This document shows, piece by piece, positions 35,482 through 46,130 of a stretch of 64,000 nucleotides of DNA. The notes beneath the pieces were generated by a model, which worked only from the letters and a program-made list of their open reading frames with translations, was not told the origin of the DNA and made no database searches. Source of the DNA: Aphrophora alni (taxonomy: Eukaryota; Arthropoda; Insecta; Hemiptera; Aphrophoridae); NCBI GenBank assembly GCA_963513935.1, contig OY740769.1:34189120-34253119 (forward strand), in the 5' to 3' direction. Made by a program: the position numbers and the translations under genes. Position 1 is the first letter of the stretch. Every line of letters begins with the position of its first letter.

Positions 35482-37727
35482 TAATAATATGCATATAAAT
35501 AATACTACATAATTTGATTTATTAATAAAATTTGTTTCAATAATTTAATAATAAAACAGAATTCATATCCGTTGTATATGAAGAAATACAATAAACAGCT
35601 GAATTTTTTAAATATATCAATTGTAATTTGAGAAAGATGCAAAATATGATAAATTTTCTATTCAAACGAACTTAGCGAATACTCCTGAATGGATAAAATA
35701 TTGTGTTCAGATTATATTTTTTCATTTTATTGCAATTATCTGTAATAAAGTGTTTATATTGATTAGAAAACTTCCATTAGAAAACGATTATCTATTTGGT
35801 TAGTATAGACCTAATAAGCCTTTAACGTCCTCAAAAGAAGTAGAATTGGACCAATATCACTTTAACAGAACAGGATTTAATATCTTTTGATGCCAATATT
35901 TTTCAGAAATGTATAATTTAATAAATCTTGATATTTCTCAATTTTCAATTTTGCATTGATGAAAATAAACAATGAAAAAATATTGCACAAACGTTTCCAC
36001 TCATATACCCAAAACCAAATAATAACCTACAAAAACTAATCATCACTATAAATTTCAGTTTGGTATTTGTCAATCAAAAAGTGAAATGAATCATGGACAA
36101 ATATTTATAGATTTAAATAAGTGCCTAAACTTGCTTTGCTTGTTCCAACAATACTTCTCATCGTAAATCCTATTTCAATAAAATTTAACTTTTAAGGTTA
36201 AGTTTTGTTTCCTACCAATTGTTACTCAACTTTAATATTTTGTACTCAATTATTTATTTATTTATTTTCACATAAAAAACTAAATCGGTAGAACCGATTT
36301 TGAGAAACCTTTTATTTCTTCCCATGGATAACATTTTACTTTTTTAGGGATAGCTAACGAACAGAGTTTATTTAAGAGATGGTGACAAGTTTTTCTTGGA
36401 TACGTAGAAACTACACTCGAGCAAAATATAATAAAAATCTTAGGTCCGATTTTTGTGAAATAGGAATTTCATAAAAAACCACGTTTTAAAGCGTTAAATG
36501 TTTCTTTTTTTGCCACATATTGCTGAACCCATTTTTAGATAATAATAATTTTGTATTTTTGTATGGAACTACGCCAAAAAATTTGAGTTATTAAAAAAGT
36601 TATGGGGTAAAATACTAATCATACCAAATTGAATTAACATTTGTACTGTAGAGCTCTTCACATATGACAGACACACATCATTATTAACATCGGTCTTTTA
36701 ACGAAACACATAACTTTTTATATACTTCGTATAAGTGAGAATGTAAAACAAGTGACAAATTTATTCGTCTTTAGATTATCAAAAAGTAATAGAAGTCTGA
36801 GTTTTATTTAATAAGTACTTAATAAAAAAGGAGAAATTTACAGTGCCCAACTTCATGTTTTCATTTGAGCTTAAATTAGAAATACACTGAAGATAAATTC
36901 GTACTCAATCAAAAATCACTGTGCAATTTCCATTATTTCTTTTTTAAACAACAAGTTAGATATTCTTCTGACAATTCTTTTTCAACAGTTGCTGTTCCTC
37001 ACAGTATTATTTATCAGTGGTCTTTATTTTAGAAATGTAGGTTTTCAAATTTTTGTAATAATGAATAATGATATTGATTCGTTCACATATATTCCGTCTT
37101 TTTTATACGCATTGTTAATCTCCATTTAATAATTTATTCTACGGTATTTCGTATAATTTAAGCAATTCAATTTATTTATTAATAAAAAATATCTATCTAT
37201 TGGGCAAAGACAATAAAATCCAACAAATTAAAAAATATCCCTAATGCTATTATTGTGAAATACATAACCTGAAATTAAATAACACCTAGTGTATATCGTT
37301 AATACCAAATCCTATACATATGTTACTATTCAATTTACATATTTAAAAGGTGTTCAATTTTGGATACGAATTGTTATATGAACTTTACCAAAGGGATTCA
37401 TTTGTGTCTGTTTATCGAAACTAAACCACCATATCAAAAAAATTTTATTTGTAATTACAGGTATCTTCAGCATACTACAATGGAGGATATGGATTATATG
37501 GAGGAAATGGATTTTATGGAGGATGCGGTAATGGATGTGGTTGTGATTGTTGCTGTGAACCTACTACTATCACAATAATAGAAACACCCTCTTGTTGTTG
37601 CTGCGACCCTTGCGACCCATGTGGTGGCTACGGTGCTTACAATGGTTATGGAGGTGGATGTGGTTGTGGTTGTGGGTGTGGTGGTCGTGGCCGTGGATAC
37701 GGCGGATATGGTGCATATGGCTGTTAA
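35271..37727 (+). CDS. Gene 5: secreted Cys/Gly/Tyr-rich small protein (two exons)
   Basis: CDS = join of 35271-35324 and 37461-37727, 106 residues. Exon 1 gives MSSITVVICALALFASIQ; the donor is CAG/GTATGT, the acceptor AATTACAG, and the phase-0 intron is 2136 bp. Exon 2 begins VSSAYYNGGYGLYGGNG, then CGNGCGCDCCCEP (Asp replaced by Glu in the core, about 40-52) and TTITIIET. The next Cys of the usual ETC is lost. CCCCDPCDPCGG, a Gly/Tyr part, a CGCGCGC run (85-91) and a tail ending YGC follow. There are 17 Cys in exon 2. Its promoter is class B (like gene 1), but its core is closer to genes 2 and 3, a mosaic pattern. ORFs at 37360-37578, 37494-37775 and 37592-37810 are shadows. Confidence 0.88.
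35433..35477. repeat. (TA)n microsatellite in intron of gene 5
   Basis: About 22 uninterrupted TA units. Confidence 0.9.
36180..36800 (+). repeat. Dispersed repeat D, copy in intron of gene 5
   Basis: Shares an ordered series of words with 45450-46130: CCAATTGTTACTCAACTTTA, GAACCGATTTTGAG, ACTACACTCGAGCA, CTGTAGAGCTCTTCACATAT, GACAGACACACAT. It is diverged and has no coding capacity. A (TA)n microsatellite lies earlier in the same intron at 35433-35477. Confidence 0.5.
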
Positions 37728-37789
37728 ATCTGTTTTTGAATATGTTAATTGTAATAAATGTAATAAAGCTTTCAAAAAAGTTTTACAAT

Positions 37790-39190
37790 ATTGAAAATAT
37801 ACGTCAATGATTCACTAAACTGCGAGTATTTGTGCCCATCAATTGATTTCCTATTAAACGTCCCTTCATTGTAAATGGAAAATAAAAACTAATTAAACTG
37901 TGCAAAAACAATTCACAAACTATCCCACTTACCCGCTTATATATCTAAAACCGAACCAAAAACAACTTAAACTATTCACTAAAAATATCAGTTTTGTAGT
38001 TGTTAAATAAACGAACCATTACAAATTTATTTGGTTGTCTTTGAAAAAATATTTGTATTTTTAAGTGTCCAAATACGCTTTAACTTGTACCATGTAATTA
38101 TAATACTCACTTGTACTTAGTGTAATTTATATTTGATTAAAATTGAACTTTTTAATCGTTTAACGTTTTTATAACGGCGGTTCACTTTGGTTTTTCTCCC
38201 AATTATTCTTGAACCTTTTTTTTTGTATTTTTTTCACGGGTTTGGGTCATTAATCTGAAATTTCAGTACAATTTGAACAAAATTGGTACATTATTTTGAA
38301 AAAATATGTATTTTATAAATGTACCGTGTCGGTATTAGCTGATGGGGCTTTATATTTGAAAATTTGGGTTGTCTCCCTCCATTACTCCCGTTCTTACGTG
38401 AAGATTAATTTACTTTATAATGGCAACGGTTTTACACCAAAGTACATTTCTAAAGTTTCAGCTTTATACCTTTTCAAGTTTAAAAGTCTCTTAACGATTT
38501 CGGGAATTTTTTACACCCTGTATAATACATAGCTATGTAAAAGAACATCAAACCTTAGCAGTAAAATGTGTAGTAGTCCATTCACGAAATGATTCAGAAG
38601 CTAGATCTCGATTCGTATAAATTGAATCAATCACTAAGGTGTCAGTTGAGGGAAAAAAATATTCCCGTTCAACAGACGCGTTTCACGATTCATTTCAACC
38701 GACCCACTCCATGTTTTCCAGCAGTGTAACCATCTAAACATTACTATTTGACCTAAAATTAAAAACAAATTATCCCTATACTTAGAGTGACATCTTTATT
38801 CGTTATATTTCACATATTATTTTTATGAAGGCAGTTATTAAAAGGCTCGCTCTTTACCTCCTAATCACGACGCTGTACAGACAACACAGGTTGTTTACGT
38901 CTGCAATTCTTTCCAAATCACGTGTCCAAGATGAAAAATCATGTGATACGACTTTATTTTAATTCTTTGTTATTTAAAGACGAAACGTTAACGGTCATCA
39001 TCGCCTTATAGAAAAAGAAAGAAAAAACCGTGAAAAACCCCTTGTCCTTAAATACTCTAATAATGTTTGAGTCGGACTAGAAAATACTTTAGTCAAGAGA
39101 GATCAGAGAGGAAACTTCTAATTTTAAACATTCAAACTTTCAAAATATCTGTGAAATTGTTAAAACGTAGGCATTTTTACTTCCATCATC
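37790..39190. other. 3' flank of gene 5, non-coding with a D-like fragment
   Basis: No exon. GGTTTTTCTCCCAATTATTC at about 38188 matches the start of repeat D. The ORF at 38296-38532 lies in that repeat-like DNA and is not considered a gene. Confidence 0.4.
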
Positions 39191-39196
39191 ACCATT

Positions 39197-39220
39197 AAAA
39201 AAAAAAAAAAAAAAAAAAAA
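39197..39220. repeat. Poly(A) tract
   Basis: An uninterrupted run of 24 A. Followed within 70 bases by R copy 4, but R does not appear to end in it. Confidence 0.85.
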
Positions 39221-39284
39221 CTAAACAATATTTAGCTGTGGAATACCAGGATCATCAGGATCTTGTATAATATCGTCAGGATCG

Positions 39285-39385
39285 GAAGAAAAGAAGAGTT
39301 GGTCAAGCTAGACTAAATAGGAAACATGAAAGAGTAAGATCTACAGGTATTGATCCTGCAGGAGACTCTAGGTGGATCACCACTT
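39285..39385 (+). repeat. Dispersed repeat R, copy 4
   Basis: GAAAAGAAGAGTTGGTCAAG, AGGAAACATGAAAGAG and GATCTACAGG match the 5' half of R. Confidence 0.5.
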
Positions 39386-39389
39386 TTTT

Positions 39390-40430
39390 TATGTAGTCTT
39401 GTGTTAGATTTCTCTCTTTTATGTTACTTGTTGGGCTTCCCTTGAACACATTTTGTTCTTTTATGCCTTTAAATAACAACAAAAATTAAGATGTAAAACT
39501 GTAAAAAAATATTTATCAGAGTCCAGGTTTTATTAATTATCAGAATAATAGAATTTGCACTTGTACCATCTAAAAAATTGAAACCAAATGATGACTCTGG
39601 CCATACATAAAAACAAACGAATTAACATAGTATCACGTAGATAACCATAGTGTAAGTAGTTGAGCCTAACTATAATCACTTATTTAAATACAGCTTTTTT
39701 ACGGATATGATTTAAAATATACTGTTCTCTAATAAAACTATATTAGTTTAAAAGTTAGCGGATAACGATGGATTGTATATTGATGGATTATAATTGCACG
39801 ACTATAGTTATCATATTCTAAGTTGATGAAGAGGGTTGATCCATATTCTTGAAACGTCTTTTAATAGTTTTCTTATACACAAATAATGGTGAATAAAATG
39901 ATATATAATAGTGAATAATGAAAATTGTTTTTACTCACATATTTACGTAGAATAGAGGAAGTTATGAAGTAAAAAATATCGATGTTGAGTTTTTTGCTGA
40001 TTGTATCCATTTTGAATATCCATAATTTCAAAACTGTTGTCTGACGTACATGAAAAGTTCTGCAGCTCAAACACGTGTTTCGATTTTATCAACTTTAATA
40101 GGGTCTATGAGGGCATATTTTGACCATTACTAGGGATATTTTAAAAACATTGTTATTTCTATAATTAAAAACTGGAGGTAGTTGCCTTTCATTACGATTG
40201 TCTCAAAATCAACTAAAATGATTTTGATCAAATTTCGCTGAAATGCCAACCTGTGTGCAATGTCGCAAGTAAACAAATATTACGGTTCAGGAATAATTAA
40301 TTGGTAAACAAATAAAATAAACTTTGGCCGCATTTAAAAGTTCAATTTTACTCGTAAGTTCAGGGCTTAATTTAATTTTTTTTTTCAAAGACAGAAATTG
40401 TCCGTAGTCAATTTTCTGTTTTTGATACCC
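39390..40430. other. Non-coding AT-rich region
   Basis: No feature recognised; the minus ORF at 39873-40070 lacks support. Confidence 0.45.
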
Positions 40431-40434
40431 CAAT

Positions 40435-40570
40435 AGCGTCAGGTTTGGAAGAGAACAAGAGTTATTAAAGAGAGGGATTTAACTCAAGGCTATATGAAAA
40501 AGGCGTAGAACCAGCTAGGTTACCTCGGGATTACAACACCAGTACACATATAGAGAGCTTCTGAGGGCTT
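40435..40570 (+). repeat. Dispersed repeat R, copy 5
   Basis: AGCGTCAGGTTTGGAAGAGA, ACAAGAGTT, AGAGAGGGATTTAACTC, AGGCGTAGAACCAGCTAGGT and TACCTCGGGATT are R framework words in order. Confidence 0.65.
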
Positions 40571-40829
40571 AATATATTTGAAATTATACAACCAAAGGTA
40601 TGGTATTAATGCAATGACTTAATATAGTAACATGAAGAGAAAGTGTTGTCATACTTAAATGTTATAACATTTTGTAAATAAGTAGAAGTGTATGTTATCC
40701 TGGTATATGATCTTGAACTCGCCAAAGGCAATATAAACTTTAAAATTTTATTAAAATAAATAACGTTATTATATCTTTGATATACAAAATAGTTTTACGA
40801 TTAAACTTTGTAATTTGTAGATTGTTGTT

Positions 40830-40940
40830 AGGTAGGATGAAGAAAGGTGTAAATCCAGATAGGAGTCTTGGGATTGCCACAATAGTACGCAAACTGATTA
40901 CCACACCAATACTGATTGTATCTGAGACTTATACCAATAA
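40830..40940 (+). repeat. Dispersed repeat R, copy 6 (3' half)
   Basis: AAAGGTGTAAATCCAGATAG, GTCTTGGGATTGCCACAAT and an alternating ACT/ATT series match the 3' half of R. The ORF at 40777-40965 runs through it and is not a gene. Confidence 0.5.
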
Positions 40941-41217
40941 AAGCATACTTAAAGCGCCAAACTAATATATCGTAGTGACTATTAAAATTAAAAAATAAAA
41001 GTAAAAGTTATGAATAATAAACAAAAGTAAGGAGCTGTATAAAGATAGAGAAAAATACCCTAATTTATGTAAATAAATCATGCAAAAATATTTTAGAAAC
41101 TTTCTCCCTCATTTATCCCCAAAAACCAAATTAAAAAAAAGTAAAATATTGGTAATGAAAAACAGTTTGATATTTGCCTGTCAAAATGTTAAAATAACAA
41201 TGGATGCCCTATTTGAA

Positions 41218-41246
41218 TAATATATATATATATATTTGTGTAAATT

Positions 41247-41288
<42 letters not shown>

Positions 41289-41395
41289 ATTCAAATATAA
41301 TATTTGAATATATATATTAAAATATTAATATATATATATATATATATATATTAAAATATTTGAAATATATATTCAAATATATATATATATAGACC
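41218..41395. repeat. AT-rich palindromic microsatellite cluster
   Basis: Several TA runs are separated by TTTGAATATAT / TTCAAATATAT words that can pair with one another, so the whole block can fold into cruciform-like structures. Confidence 0.85.
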
Positions 41396-41489
41396 TCTAT
41401 ATACTGAATAGTTAATAAACATTCTTTGTTTGTATCATAAACGCTTTCTGAAAATGTAAAAGGTGAATAAATAAACCTTTTAATGCCAC

Positions 41490-42100
41490 CAGTCAAGGTT
41501 CATTTATGTTTTGTTCCAATTATTCTTGAATTGTAATATTAATGGGCAATTTTGCGACAGACATCAATCCAAAAACCTTTTTTTGGACTCGGGAGACATC
41601 AAAAGGGATATATCTACATAAAGTGGACGTCGATTTTATTTATTCATTCTTATAACTTTATCTATTCTACTTATAAGCTGTGTTAGTAAAAAAAATGAAC
41701 TAACAACCATAAAAATATGCACAAACACATTTCTGATACCAATAAAAATACTTATCCATACAAACATACTTGCGTATACGCATGCATATAGATTCACATT
41801 CATACAAACGTACATGTATTACAACCTACTAAACTCAAATATAACTGCATAGTTATGACTAAAATGACAAGTTCAAGGTTATAATTACAAGTAGGGCATC
41901 GACTTGTTATGTTTATTGCCATTATATTGCATAACATTTACTGGCATTGTCACATTAGTCTATTTTTAGTTGATTTGACCACTGACGAATTACATGTGAC
42001 TACGTTGTAAGTATTTAAATTTTATTCAGTTGTCAAGTGTAGTCAAGCTATTAGTAAACAATTCAGGTTTAATAAGATATGATGGTGTTTATTTACCGTT
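41490..42100 (+). repeat. Dispersed repeat D, copy 2
   Basis: AAGGTTCATTTATGTTTTGT, TCCAATTATTCTTGAA, CTCAAATATAACTGCATAG, CAAGTTCAAGGTTATAA, GCATCGACTTGTTATGTT and ATATTGCATAACATTT recur in the copy at 56995-57180. Parts recur at 45450-46130 and 42440-42530. Confidence 0.6.
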
Positions 42101-42109
42101 TATTACGAT

Positions 42110-42715
42110 ATTGAAATAAACAAGTGATAAACATTCTCAGATGTAAGAACACAAGTTACCTGATTGGGTGATTTTAGTGACTATTATAGTCAAAGTTTTG
42201 AGGAATTAATCTAATACAGAGTTGTATAGAGATAGTAACATATTACGTTGAAGTTCGTTGTACTTAAGCCGTGAAAGTGTAACATTGCATAAACTTTCTC
42301 ACTCCCCCATCTCTAAAACAAAGAAGAACTATTCATCGTGAAAAATAACTCTTCGGTAGTTATATGCAAGTCAAAATTAACCAAGGACACCATTAAAAAA
42401 AAATTAAATAAGGGGTAAGCTTACACTCCTTCAGCTTATCGAGCTTTTAATGGAGGCAATCAAAATTTATTTTTGTTTTTTGCCAATTATTCTTGAACAG
42501 TAATATTTTTTATTTGGCTATTAAAAGTTAGCAGTGGACTAAACATGTAATGAGAATGAAAGTAGATCTAATATCAAAACGAAAGGTTATTTTTTTAAGC
42601 TAAAGTACAAAAAGAGACAAAGGAGAGTGGTGTGCATTAGGACATTGCACTATAAGGGAAAGGAATTGCAAAAGAACAACGGAAAACAGAGTTGAGTGCT
42701 TTTGAATGGTTATAA
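42110..42715. other. Non-coding, includes a short D fragment
   Basis: TTTTGCCAATTATTCTTGAA at about 42478 marks a truncated D copy. Nothing else recognised. Confidence 0.4.
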
Positions 42716-42719
42716 TTTG

Positions 42720-43550
42720 ATTTTGAAGAAGGAGTTGGCACACATAGAGCACCAAATTGGTTGTTGTTGCTTTTGTAGAAGGACAGAGGTCATATAAAAA
42801 GTCACATTTGTAGTTGTTAATTTTGTATAAGGACAGAGCTCTTATAGGGCATCATGTTTGTTTTTGTTGTTTTTGAAAAAGAACAGGGCTCATATAGATC
42901 ACCAAATTGGTTGTTGTTGCTTTGTAAGAAGAACAGGGCTCATATAGACCAACAAATTGGTTGTTGTTGTTTTTGGCAAAGGACAGATGTCATATAGAGA
43001 GTCAAATTTGTTGTTGGTACTTTTGTATAAGGACAGAGCTCATATATAGAGCATCATGTTTGTTTTTGTTGTTTTTGAAGAAAAAGAGGGCTCATATAGA
43101 GCACCAAATTGGTTGTTGTTGTTACTCTTGTAAAGGATAGAGCTCATATAGAGCATTATGTTTGTTGTTGTTGCTTATGAAGAAGAACAGGGCTTGTATA
43201 GAGCAGCAAATTAGTTGATGTAGTTTTGTAGAAGGACAGAGGTCATATAGAAAGTCAAATTTGTTCTTGTTAAATTTGTATAGGACAGAGCTCATATAGA
43301 GCATCATGTTTGTTATTGTTGTTTTTGAAGAAAAAGAGGGCTCATATAGAGCACCAAATTGGTTGTTGTTACTTTGTAAGAAGAACAGGGCTCACATAAA
43401 GGGCCAAATTTGTTGTTGGTACTTTTGTATAAGGACAGAGCACATATATAGAGCATCGTGTTTGTTGTTGTTGCTTATGAAGAAGAACAGGGCTCATATA
43501 GAGCACCAAATTGGTTGTTGATGCTTATATATAGTGACCAATTTGTTTTT
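42720..43550. repeat. Minisatellite, unit about 50 bp, about 16 copies with higher-order pattern
   Basis: The unit contains GGACAGAGCTCATATAGAGC or GAACAGGGCTCATATAGAGC and a GTTGTTGTTGTTT-type tract. Variants (GAGGTCATATAG, GAGCTCATATAG, GGGCTCATATAG) recur in the same order, giving a longer period of several units. ORFs at 43122-43307 and 43306-43521 are this repeat. Confidence 0.92.
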
Positions 43551-43649
43551 GTTGTTTAAAGTCGGAAAACCTCTCGACCATCATCTCCATGACAATAAGC
43601 ACCCCTTTACCACAAAATAGAGACCTTCTAGCCTTCTAAGAGTCTAATA

Positions 43650-43785
43650 GCACCACGATTGGTCGAGAACAAGGATACTTGATTGAAAAGATAACGAAAG
43701 GTGTGACCCAAGACTCCATGAAAATAGAGTGTATCCAACTAGACAACCTTGGGATAGCCACACTCATACTCACTTTAGGTTAACG
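43650..43785 (+). repeat. Dispersed repeat R, copy 7
   Basis: GGTCGAGAACAAGGATACTT, GAAAGGTGTGACCCAAGACT, CCATGAAAATAGAGTGTATC, CAACTAGACAACCTTGGGAT and AGCCACACTCATACTCAC are R words. Confidence 0.65.
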
Positions 43786-43789
43786 GAAG

Positions 43790-44215
43790 TGGAAGTCATA
43801 CTGAGTGGAGCGGAAATTAAATGACGAGTGTGATTAATACAATAAATGTCAAAGAAAAAAAAAGAAAAACAATAATCATAAAGATAAAAGAAGTTGTTTT
43901 GATTTAAATAAAACAAATGTTTTAAACAGTAGTATTTATTATATAGAAATACAATTAAAAGAAGACAATTAATCACATCAATAACAAAATTTAATACACG
44001 CGACGTGCAGTTCCTTCGCCGTAATTGTAAGCAAATTTATTTTGCTGTTAATTTATATATCTGTTCGATTACATACCTCGATCTTGGTAATGAAGATCGA
44101 CAGGTTGCACTAAATCACCTTTTATATTTTTTCGACAATATTTTCTATTATATTTTAGTTGAAACGCGAAAAACCCTCGCTGTCATAATCAGTTCAACCA
44201 AGACGGAGCGTGAAA
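43790..44215. other. Unassigned sequence before the hairpin
   Basis: The open frame at 44005-44253 ends in the hairpin. The block is less AT-rich than its surroundings and could be part of an undescribed element; no motif recognised. Confidence 0.3.
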
Positions 44216-44220
44216 TTCTC

Positions 44221-44254
44221 CTCAACACAAATATAATAATATATTTGTGTTGAG
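44221..44254. repeat. Perfect hairpin
   Basis: CTCAACACAAATAT and its exact inverted complement ATATTTGTGTTGAG are separated by 6 bases, giving a 14-bp perfect stem. Flanking ATTCTC / GAGAAT extend the match with one offset base. Confidence 0.85.
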
Positions 44255-44261
44255 AATATAA

Positions 44262-44350
44262 GTTTTAAGAAAAGAGACTCTAAGACTAGAAGATAGGTGT
44301 AGATCCAGCTATGTTACCCCGGGATTGCTACAATTGAGCCACTGAGAGGA
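44262..44350 (+). repeat. Dispersed repeat R, copy 8
   Basis: AAGAAAAGAGACTCTAAGAC, AGATAGGTGTAGATCCAGCT, ATGTTACCCCGGGATTGCTA: a well-preserved 3' half of R with an internal deletion. Confidence 0.7.
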
Positions 44351-44354
44351 GTAT

Positions 44355-45445
44355 TTTGCAGTAACAATTATATTCAACAAATAGTAAACCATAGCCTGCA
44401 TATTAAATCTATTTAGGATTTTTCTAACATTTCGTTCTTATATCTATATTGATTTATTCTATTGAGATTTTGTACTTTATACAATACAAATAAATAAATA
44501 AATTTTTATAGTAGATAACTTATCTGGGTTTTGATTGAATTCAGATTTTAAAACTATAAAAATGAGCTGCTTCTAGACGTTGAATAAAATACAGGTAAAA
44601 TTTATTACCAAAAATATATAGGTACTTCAATTTTGAAGTGTATGATAACGAATTTTTCGAACAATTCTTAAACCTAATCTTACATTGCAATCTTCAGAAA
44701 ACCCGAAATGAGAGTGCTACTTTTGAAGCTTTAACTTATAAATAATTAACTCATAGTTTCAGGTGTTTACTTGACCATCAAATAGTTAGAATTCATATAA
44801 ATTATTTCAAAATAAACTATACTATTATATTAATAATAATAATAAGTTTAATATATATTATATCATTGGAAGTGAAATATAATTTTTCATTAGTATATTG
44901 TCCGGGTTATTTTTGTGATGTCGATAAATGACGTATTCTTTTATTAAATCAATTTCAAAGAACATATACTGAACAGAAAATAGACGAATGCAACGGTTTC
45001 AGCATTTACAGAATATTTAATAGATATCCAGCACTCGTACACCAACATTCGGTACAACATTAACTAAACTAAATAAAGGACACACGGTGAATCTAATAGA
45101 AGAGTAAGAAATTTACAGGCATCACAACAATAACCAGGATAATATATAAAAAAAAATTGGTTGTATAAATCAAAATTCAAATAAATCTACGAGATTTGCT
45201 CAGTTGACAGTCTTCTAGTTAATACCAGCAGGATGATATTGAAATCTATTACAAATGTTATAACGTGAACAAAGACATGTTTTTATGTGTATTTATTGTT
45301 GTGTGATGTATAATGGGCGATAGTTTGTTGATAATTGGCTATCCTAAAGATGGTGCTTGTGTGCAGCGTAATAAGTAACTAAGAAGATTATAATTGACTA
45401 CACAAAAAGTATTTATTAAAATATAAGCAGTTCTAAGGTTAAACA
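44355..45445. other. Non-coding AT-rich region
   Basis: Nothing recognised. Confidence 0.45.
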
Positions 45446-45449
45446 ATGA

Positions 45450-46130
45450 ATATAAGTAGTTTTGACTGGGGTCAAGGTTTATTTTTGTTGTTTGCCAATT
45501 ATTGTTCAACCCCTATTTTTTCGATATTGCACACAGGGTTAAGTTGTTAATTCTCACTTTTCACTCAAATTTGAACGAAAACCTGTGGAGCTGATTTTGA
45601 GGAAAATAATCGTCTTTTATAGCAACACTATAAACGATTTATGAGTTTCTTTTTCCCGAAGCTAAATTTTCGGAATAATTCGACCAACACGTTTCGTTTG
45701 GATAATTAGAAGTTACACTTGAGCACATTTTGATAACATATACACAAATACCAAATGTTGTTAAAATCGGTTTACCCGTTTGAGCTGTAGAGCATTGCAT
45801 ATTGACAGACCCTAAACAGATAGACAAATACACATTATTTAAAAAAACACATTTTGCAGACATAAAGCGACCACATAAGGATATTTTCGCGAAAAACTCT
45901 GTCAGTTTTTTGTAACTCATAACATACCTTTCTCTTGAAAAATGCTTACATTGTACGTATATCACAGAAGAATAGATTATCAATAAAAATAGATTTGACA
46001 CTGTCAGTATTAAGATCAAGGTTATTACAAGTAGGACACATAGACTTCGGTTTATTGGAATCATGTTGCATAATATTGACTTATGTTTAGACTTTCTGTG
46101 GTTCATGTTTCGTGATTTGGTGACTCGATA
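45450..46130 (+). repeat. Dispersed repeat D, copy 3
   Basis: GGTCAAGGTTTATTTTTGTT, TTTGCCAATTATTG, GTGGAGCTGATTTTGAGGAA, AGAAGTTACACTTGAGCA, GTAGAGCATTGCATATTGAC and CATGTTGCATAATATTGAC link it to copies at 36180, 41490 and 56995. The 155-residue minus ORF at 45639-46106 lies wholly inside this repeat and is rejected as a gene. Confidence 0.55.

Noticed and set aside
37592..37810. Trp/Leu-rich frame over gene 5 exon 2
   Set aside because: It is a frame-shifted reading of TGTGGTTGT-type Cys-Gly codons and continues beyond the real stop.
43306..43521. ORF with internal repeats resembling a repetitive protein
   Set aside because: It follows the 50-bp minisatellite, and frames are broken in neighbouring units.
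45639..46106. 155-residue minus-strand ORF, the longest after the LINE frame
   Set aside because: It lies inside dispersed repeat D, which recurs with indels at 36180, 41490 and 56995, and has no domain or start context.
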